This document shows, one piece after another, positions 59,647 to 64,000 of a stretch of 64,000 bases of DNA (position 1 is its first letter; each line of letters starts with the position of its first letter). Made by a program: the position numbers and the translations under genes. The notes beneath the pieces are model-generated. The model was not told the origin of the DNA, made no database searches, and worked only from the letters and a program-made list of their open reading frames with translations. This DNA comes from Aurantibacter_A sp965215845 (GTDB taxonomy: Bacteria > Bacteroidota > Bacteroidia > Flavobacteriales > Flavobacteriaceae). The stretch lies in assembly GCA_965215845.1 (NCBI GenBank), contig CBDCEL010000004.1, positions 1,798,001 through 1,862,000 of the forward strand. The letters are read 5' to 3'.

Positions 59647-60615
59647 TTAATAACCAACCTTCCTGCGAACCCTTTGTAAAACTTTGTCGGCCACACTTTT
59701 GGCCTTTTCAGCTCCTTGTGCCAGAGCTTCATCAACTTCGTTTTTGTGATTCATGTAGTAATCAAATTTTTCCCGGGCCGTTCCAAATTTTTCAAGAATT
59801 AATTCGAACAATGCTTGCTTTGCATGTCCATAGCCATAGTTGCCTCCCAGATAGTTTAGGCGCATTTCTTCGGCTTGATCTTCGGTAGCTAAAATTTTAT
59901 ACAGAGAGAAGACGTTGTCTTGATCAGGATTTTTGGGCTCTTCCATAGGTGTACTGTCCGTTACAATGCCCATGATCTGTTTGCGCAGTTTTTTATCGGG
60001 TTGAAAGATGTCGATAATATTTCCTTTGCTCTTGCTCATTTTTTGACCATCGATACCCGGCACGTACATGGTGTGTTCTTGAAGCTGTATTTCCGGTATC
60101 ACAAAGGTTTCCCCCATTTGGGTATGAAAACGGGACGCGACATCACGTGTCATTTCAAGGTGTTGTGACTGGTCCTTGCCAACAGGAACAATATCGGCAT
60201 CATATAATAGAATATCGGCGGCCATTAACATTGGGTATGTAAAGAGCCCTGCATTGACGTCCTCCAGGCGGTCGGCCTTGTCCTTGAAAGAATGGGCCAA
60301 GGTCAGTCGTTGGTAAGGAAAGAAACAGCTGAGGTACCACGCCAATTCCGAAACCTGGGGCACATCGCTCTGTCGATAAAAAACGGTTTTTTCGATATCA
60401 AGGCCAAAGGCGAGCCAGGCCGCGGCGGTGGCATAAGTGTTATTGCGCAATTCTTCCCCTTTCTTGATTTGGGTCAGGGAATGCATGTCGGCAATGAACA
60501 AAAAGGAATCATTTTCGGGATTGGATGCCATTCTTATCGCCGGTATTATCGCGCCCAGAATGTTTCCTAGATGAGGTGTTCCCGTACTTTGAATACCAGT
60601 TAAAATGCGTGCCAT
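59647..60615 (-). CDS. trpS: tryptophan--tRNA ligase
   Basis: 322 residues, class I aminoacyl-tRNA synthetase. The HIGH-like motif is TGTPHLGN (residues 11-18) and the KMSKS motif is KMSKSKGN (192-199); DMHSLTQI and VGKDQSQHLEMTRD are the Trp-binding and tRNA-binding elements typical of TrpRS. Length matches the bacterial short form. A box TACCTTTG (60638-60645, minus strand) gives a leader of about 18 bases. Confidence 0.96.
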   Translation of the reverse strand: MARILTGIQSTGTPHLGNILGAIIPAIRMASNPENDSFLFIADMHSLTQIKKGEELRNNTYATAAAWLAFGLDIEKTVFYRQSDVPQVSELAWYLSCFFPYQRLTLAHSFKDKADRLEDVNAGLFTYPMLMAADILLYDADIVPVGKDQSQHLEMTRDVASRFHTQMGETFVIPEIQLQEHTMYVPGIDGQKMSKSKGNIIDIFQPDKKLRKQIMGIVTDSTPMEEPKNPDQDNVFSLYKILATEDQAEEMRLNYLGGNYGYGHAKQALFELILEKFGTAREKFDYYMNHKNEVDEALAQGAEKAKSVADKVLQRVRRKVGY

Positions 60616-60637
60616 TGGCTATGGTTTCAGAAAGCGA

Positions 60638-60645
60638 CAAAGGTA
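60638..60645 (-). promoter_or_regulatory. -7 box (TACCTTTG) for trpS
   Basis: Full TAnnTTTG match on the minus strand, 22 bases before ATG 60615. No TTG at the usual distance. Confidence 0.45.
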
Positions 60646-60656
60646 AAATAAATCAC

Positions 60657-60679
60657 AAAAAAAGCGGCATATGCCGCTT
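60657..60679 (-). terminator. intrinsic terminator of the GlsB-type gene
   Basis: On the minus strand the perfect palindrome AAGCGGCAT/ATGCCGCTT (60679-60662) runs into a T7 tract (60663-60657). It lies between the GlsB-type gene and the trpS promoter, insulating the two. Confidence 0.8.
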
Positions 60680-60700
60680 GAATAAGAGTGTATTGCCAGG

Positions 60701-60943
60701 TTATTTTTTGAATAGCCCTGCTACAAAAAGCAAGACAACGGCTCCGATGACCCCAGTAATAATATCTCCGACCGCACCGCTGCCGATTGAAATGTCAAGG
60801 GCGCCGAAAAGCCAATTGCCAATCGCTCCCCCAACGATACCCAAAAGAATATTGATTAAGAGTCCGAAACCGCCTCCTTTCATGATTTTACCGGCGAGCC
60901 ATCCGGCAATGGCACCAATCAACAATGCATATAAAATACCCAT
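60701..60943 (-). CDS. GlsB/YeaQ/YmgE-family stress membrane protein
   Basis: 80 residues with three hydrophobic helices (ILYALLIGAIAGWLAGKIM; LLINILLGIVGGAIGNWLFG; VGDIITGVIGAVVLLFVAGLF), the pattern of the GlsB/YeaQ (transglycosylase-associated) family linked to general stress. Exact function unknown. It is followed by a strong terminator (60657-60679) on the same strand. Confidence 0.9.
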   Translation of the reverse strand: MGILYALLIGAIAGWLAGKIMKGGGFGLLINILLGIVGGAIGNWLFGALDISIGSGAVGDIITGVIGAVVLLFVAGLFKK

Positions 60944-60985
60944 TTTTAGATTTTTATTAGTTCGATTAAATATACATAAAAATTC

Positions 60986-60993
60986 TACTTTTG
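60986..60993 (+). promoter_or_regulatory. -7 box (TACTTTTG) for plsC
   Basis: Full TAnnTTTG match whose last base is six bases before ATG 60999, so transcription should begin at or within about two bases of the start codon. Confidence 0.6.
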
Positions 60994-60998
60994 AGCCT

Positions 60999-61760
60999 AT
61001 GGTTCTTTATCTCAGAAGATTTGGGCAACTTGTTTATCGCATTTGGTTCTATGCTTTGGTTGCGCTCCCTATTCTGATTTTCTTTCCTTTTTTGCTTTTG
61101 TTCACTTTGAACGAGAAGACCTATCATCAATTTTTCTGGATGGCACGTAACCTATGGGCCAGGCCCATTTTGTACGGAATGGGTTGTCCGCCCAAAGTAA
61201 CCTATGATCAAAGATTGGAAAGGGGAAAGAGCTATATGCTGGTTGCCAATCATACGAGCATGCTCGATATTATGTTGATGCTACATGTAAGCGCAAACCC
61301 ATTTGTTTTCGTCGGAAAAAAAGAATTGGTCAAAATTCCCCTGTTCGGATTTTTCTACAAAAGGGTTTGCATCATGGTCGATCGTGACAACAGCGGAAGC
61401 AGAACCGGGGTCTATCGCCGGGCCCAGCGAAGGTTGGGTCAGGGCTTGAGTATCTGTATCTTTCCGGAAGGCGGTGTGCCCGATGATGAAAATGTCTTGT
61501 TGGATGAATTCAAGGACGGCGCTTTTAAAATGGCAATTTCCCACAAGATTCCCGTGGTGCCAATCACATTTTATGACAATAAAAAGCGATTTTCTTTTAC
61601 TTTTTTTAGCGGAGGGCCTGGCAGTGTTCGTGCCAAGGTACACCGGTTTTTCGAAACCGGTATTTTAGATGAAGAAGACAAAAATACGCTTAGGGAAGAG
61701 GTAAGGGCAATTATCTTAAATGAATTGAAAATGGATTTCAAAGAAGAAGCGCCCCGATAG
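60999..61760 (+). CDS. plsC: 1-acyl-sn-glycerol-3-phosphate acyltransferase
   Basis: 253 residues. Acylates lysophosphatidic acid to phosphatidic acid at the inner membrane. One or two N-terminal helices (about 12-36) precede the PlsC core: NHTSMLD (His85...Asp90, the HX4D catalytic motif), VGKKELVKIPLFGF, and FPEGG (155-159). The open frame extends far upstream to 60525 but that part is antisense to the GlsB and trpS genes, and ATG 60999 is the only start before the helices. A promoter box ends just six bases upstream. Its stop lies in a long hairpin. Confidence 0.93.
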   Translation: MVLYLRRFGQLVYRIWFYALVALPILIFFPFLLLFTLNEKTYHQFFWMARNLWARPILYGMGCPPKVTYDQRLERGKSYMLVANHTSMLDIMLMLHVSANPFVFVGKKELVKIPLFGFFYKRVCIMVDRDNSGSRTGVYRRAQRRLGQGLSICIFPEGGVPDDENVLLDEFKDGAFKMAISHKIPVVPITFYDNKKRFSFTFFSGGPGSVRAKVHRFFETGILDEEDKNTLREEVRAIILNELKMDFKEEAPR

Positions 61761-61776
61761 GATCATCGGGGCGCTT
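61747..61776 (+). terminator. hairpin over the plsC stop codon
   Basis: Arms AAGCGCCCCGAT (61747-61758) and ATCGGGGCGCTT (61765-61776) pair perfectly around a 6-base loop; the plsC stop TAG (61758-61760) lies at the end of the left arm. There is no T-run after it, so it may stabilise the message or act on the other strand rather than terminate efficiently. Confidence 0.55.
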
Positions 61777-61923
61777 GAAGGTCTGATAACCACAACAGAC
61801 CTACCTAACCAACATCGTGAAGCCCGGTTATGTTCCTCCTGCTTTTAAGTAGGCGAAACGATCGGCTGAACGACCCCTGACATCCATTGTCATTTGGGCC
61901 CGTTCTTTTCTATTCGATATTTT

Positions 61924-63450
61924 TTAAAACCTAAAATTTAAGCCACTGTACACACCGATTGAAAACGGATTAAAACTACCTGCCGCATCTGAAAAGGTGT
62001 TCAACTGGTATTTAAAAACCGGTTCTACATTCAAAAGCACTTTGGGGGTGACCTTATAATTAAGGCCGAAACCGACGTTAGTACTAAAATTCACTTCATT
62101 TAGATTATTGGCCTCACCGAGTACCACAGTTTCGTTCGAAGAATTCAGCGCTACAGAGTTGCTTGTCAAAAACATTGAACTAATGCCACCAACAAGGTTC
62201 ACCCCGAAACGTTTGTCGATCAACGCATAATCCAACTCAACGGGGATTTCAATATAACCGAATTCTTGGGCCATCGTTCCATTTCGAGTTGTAGGAGCCC
62301 TGGCTGAAAGACCTTCATCCGCAGCATTTTCCGAGGCAAAAAAGGTATTGGTCTTTTTACTTTCGACAATCACATTTTCTGAGGCTGGGCTGTAGTCAAC
62401 AAAGCTCAAACGATTGTTAAAAGCCCCGTCCAATGAAGGCGAGAATTCAATTTCGTTGGTGTTATAGCTATAATCGACTTTGTTTATCCCAGTACGAAGA
62501 CGTAATCTACTACTGACACCATAGGCTACTGAAAGACCATAACTCATATTGACCTCTCCAGATTTTGAATTTGAACTAAAGCTGGGATCAATTGGAGATC
62601 CCTCACCAAAAGAATCGAAATATACAGGGGCGAGATTTGCACCGATAGACCATTTTCCCTTAGCGCCCTTTGCTACCTTTTCAACTTCTTCTTCGTTTTG
62701 CTTTTCCACTTCCTCAAAAATCGATTTCTTTTCTACATCTACGACTATTTCCTCACCTTCCTTTTTTTCCTCAATAATTGCTAGACTTTCTTTAGCCGAG
62801 CTGTTTATGTTCGATTCTTTGTTGAGTTGCCCTTCTTCCAATTCACTTTTCGTGTTTTCTTCAGGTTTTTCATAATCGGTTGCGACAACGACCCCGTTCA
62901 ATTGTCCGCCGACCTCAGCCCTGGAGTTTTCGGAAACCGGAGTTTTCGCCTCTTTCTTCTCAATTGATTTTTCCGAATCAAAAGTTGCTAGTTGTGATTT
63001 TTTGGCAGGCTCGTATTTTGGGCTTACCGAATTTGATTTTTTCTCGACCCCATTGGTTTTGACTATATCCGCTTCCAAATTTTTGGAAGTATTCAAATCT
63101 GTTCGAGCCTCCACCTCATCCTTATCGGCTACTTGGTCAGGATCTAGCTCGAATCCTTCGGGCAAAGCATCTTTTGAATCATTCTCTTCGTTCGAAATCT
63201 CAACATCTGTTTTATCGATGTCTGTTATCACCGGGTCAACGGTATTGTCACTTTCAAAAGGATTTACTATGGTCATAATGATGGCCAGCACAGCGGCAAC
63301 ACCGCCAAGCTTCCACCAAAAGGGAATGACTCTCCGTGATTTTTTCTTCTCAAGGGATTCCGATATGGCATCCCACACTTTTTCGTCCGGTATTTCTTTG
63401 AAGTCTTTGAACTTTTCTTGAAATAACTTGTCTATATTCTTTTTACTCAT
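61924..63450 (-). CDS. anti-sigma-like protein fused to an outer-membrane beta-barrel
   Basis: 508 residues. The N-terminal ~40 residues (MSKKNIDKLFQEKFKDFKEIPDEKVWDAI) are a short cytoplasmic helix-rich part like Bacteroidota anti-sigma factors, followed by a transmembrane helix (about 42-63), a long acidic, Lys/Glu-rich low-complexity linker (about 70-270), and a C-terminal beta-barrel domain (about 285-508) with alternating strands ending in GLNFRF, as in OmpW/PorT-like proteins. It lies 56 bases downstream of an ECF sigma gene on the same strand, so it probably holds the sigma factor and senses the envelope. The barrel would have to reach the outer membrane. Confidence 0.8.
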   Translation of the reverse strand: MSKKNIDKLFQEKFKDFKEIPDEKVWDAISESLEKKKSRRVIPFWWKLGGVAAVLAIIMTIVNPFESDNTVDPVITDIDKTDVEISNEENDSKDALPEGFELDPDQVADKDEVEARTDLNTSKNLEADIVKTNGVEKKSNSVSPKYEPAKKSQLATFDSEKSIEKKEAKTPVSENSRAEVGGQLNGVVVATDYEKPEENTKSELEEGQLNKESNINSSAKESLAIIEEKKEGEEIVVDVEKKSIFEEVEKQNEEEVEKVAKGAKGKWSIGANLAPVYFDSFGEGSPIDPSFSSNSKSGEVNMSYGLSVAYGVSSRLRLRTGINKVDYSYNTNEIEFSPSLDGAFNNRLSFVDYSPASENVIVESKKTNTFFASENAADEGLSARAPTTRNGTMAQEFGYIEIPVELDYALIDKRFGVNLVGGISSMFLTSNSVALNSSNETVVLGEANNLNEVNFSTNVGFGLNYKVTPKVLLNVEPVFKYQLNTFSDAAGSFNPFSIGVYSGLNFRF

Positions 63451-63506
63451 TTTGCAATGAATTAGTATGTGTTTAATTCTTGGATGGCCTGGTTGAAGGG
63501 CCTTTT

Positions 63507-64000
63507 CTAAAACAGTCCGATAATCAGTATACCGATTATGGATCTTGTGGTTTTGGTTTCGATTTTTTCTTTTAATAACCTTCTTGCCCTTGCAAGGTTT
63601 GATTTTGATGTGCCGGCCGTTGTACCGACCAGTTTGCTTATTTCTTTGTGTGAATATCCGTCCAAGACATAGAGATTGAACGTCAGTCTATATTTATTGG
63701 GTAGTTCTTGAATGTATTTCAGCAGTGTTTCCAATGAAATATGGGCATATTCAGAATCTACTTCGATTTCTTCCTCTAGATTTTCAGATACAATGTTCAG
63801 GTGTTCCTCCTTTCTGTATTTCTGCAGTACAGTGTTCACCGTGATTCGCTTGATCCACCCTTCAAATGAACCATGGGCCTTAAATTGGCCGATCTTTTCA
63901 AAGATGGTCATAAAACTGTCATGCAGATTGTCTTCGGCCTCCGTTTTATTACGTGAATATTTAAGGCAAATGCCGAACAGGATGCCGGAATATTTCCGGT
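63507..64000 (-). CDS. ECF-type RNA polymerase sigma factor (5' end outside the window)
   Basis: The frame runs through the right edge of the window: upstream of the ATG at 63911 it continues as KYSGILFGICLKYSRNKTEAEDNLHDSF, sigma region 2, so the gene is cut and the ATG is internal. Next come FMTIFEKIGQFKAHGSFEGWIKRITVNTVLQKYRK (region 2.4) and a C-terminal region 4 (LPNKYRLTFNLYVLDGYSHKEISKLVGTTAGTSKSNLARARRLLKEKI), a standard ECF layout. About 163 residues are visible. It precedes the anti-sigma/OMP fusion, forming a pair. Confidence 0.92.
   Translation of the reverse strand, partial: RKYSGILFGICLKYSRNKTEAEDNLHDSFMTIFEKIGQFKAHGSFEGWIKRITVNTVLQKYRKEEHLNIVSENLEEEIEVDSEYAHISLETLLKYIQELPNKYRLTFNLYVLDGYSHKEISKLVGTTAGTSKSNLARARRLLKEKIETKTTRSIIGILIIGLF

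Noticed and set aside
60525..60998. Upstream extension of plsC by 158 residues
   Set aside because: It is antisense to the GlsB-type gene and the start of trpS, is Pro/Ser/Lys rich and precedes the promoter box at 60986-60993.
61747..61776. Strong intrinsic terminator after plsC
   Set aside because: The stem is excellent but lacks a T-run on the plus strand, so it is listed only as a hairpin with moderate confidence.
1..64000. CRISPR arrays, rRNA or tRNA genes, transposases and phage genes
   Set aside because: No spaced identical repeats, cloverleaf structures, ribosomal RNA stretches or recombinase motifs were seen when reading both strands; a tRNAscan/Infernal run would be decisive.

Overview
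The window is a piece of a Bacteroidota chromosome, almost certainly a marine flavobacterium (Flavobacteriaceae, near Muricauda/Maribacter/Zobellia; genus is an inference). Evidence: a SprE/PorW-type gliding and type IX secretion lipoprotein, several Flavobacteria-restricted DUF families (DUF6341, DUF6427, DUF4254, DUF5687, DUF4292, DUF6168), an F-type ATPase operon without atpD/atpC, moderate-to-low GC, weak Shine-Dalgarno signals, and repeated TAnnTTTG -7 boxes, several with a TTG/TTTG element 18-21 bases upstream. I saw no transposase, phage gene, CRISPR array, rRNA or tRNA.

1-20.6 kb is a surface-polysaccharide locus: a chain-length (Wzz-like) protein, the full dTDP-L-rhamnose set (rfbB, rfbA, rfbC, rfbD), a large methyltransferase, an exported metallo-beta-lactamase-fold protein, a Wzx flippase, two successive Wzy/WaaL-type polymerase or ligase proteins, three GT2 glycosyltransferases, a WecA-type initiating phosphotransferase and a UDP-glucuronate decarboxylase (UDP-xylose). 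On the opposite strand in its middle lies a two-gene module: a 988-residue fusion of an LtaS/MdoB-like phosphoglycerol transferase, an ILEI/PANDER-like domain and a glycerophosphodiester phosphodiesterase, followed by a soluble diacylglycerol kinase. The kinase could recycle the diacylglycerol that such a transferase releases. This module is the best candidate for an undescribed system.

20.9-25.2 kb holds purD, DUF6341, DUF6427, DUF4254 and a family 9 glycosyltransferase. 25.2-28.4 kb is a minus-strand arsenosugar-type locus (DUF2064 glycosyltransferase, CMD-like protein, ArsS radical SAM) with a TetR regulator and palindromic candidate operators; no arsM is seen. 28.6-32.8 kb has a patatin, a ferredoxin-type reductase and a two-gene ABC exporter. 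32.9-35.7 kb is a run of small minus-strand proteins (NTF2-like, DUF2461, DUF1801, two SRPBCC, TfoX-N) beside a divergent GlxA-type AraC regulator.

37.1-46.4 kb runs from sprE through a bactofilin and the small membrane genes atpZ and DUF6168 into atpB-E-F-H-A-G, with a strong promoter before atpB, a hairpin after atpE and a clear terminator after atpG. 46.4-51.9 kb holds a small lipoprotein and a conserved run: flippase, dut, TPR protein, DUF4292 lipoprotein, EnvC-like activator. 52-64 kb has an aldo/keto reductase, a hotdog thioesterase, an HU-SPOR membrane protein, dprA, a 1224-residue macroglobulin/TonB-plug protein, trpS, a GlsB-type membrane protein, plsC, and an ECF sigma factor (cut by the window end) with an anti-sigma/outer-membrane-barrel fusion.

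Several start codons were re-assigned from promoter position or signal peptides. All family calls come from reading motifs and overall sequence; no database search was run.
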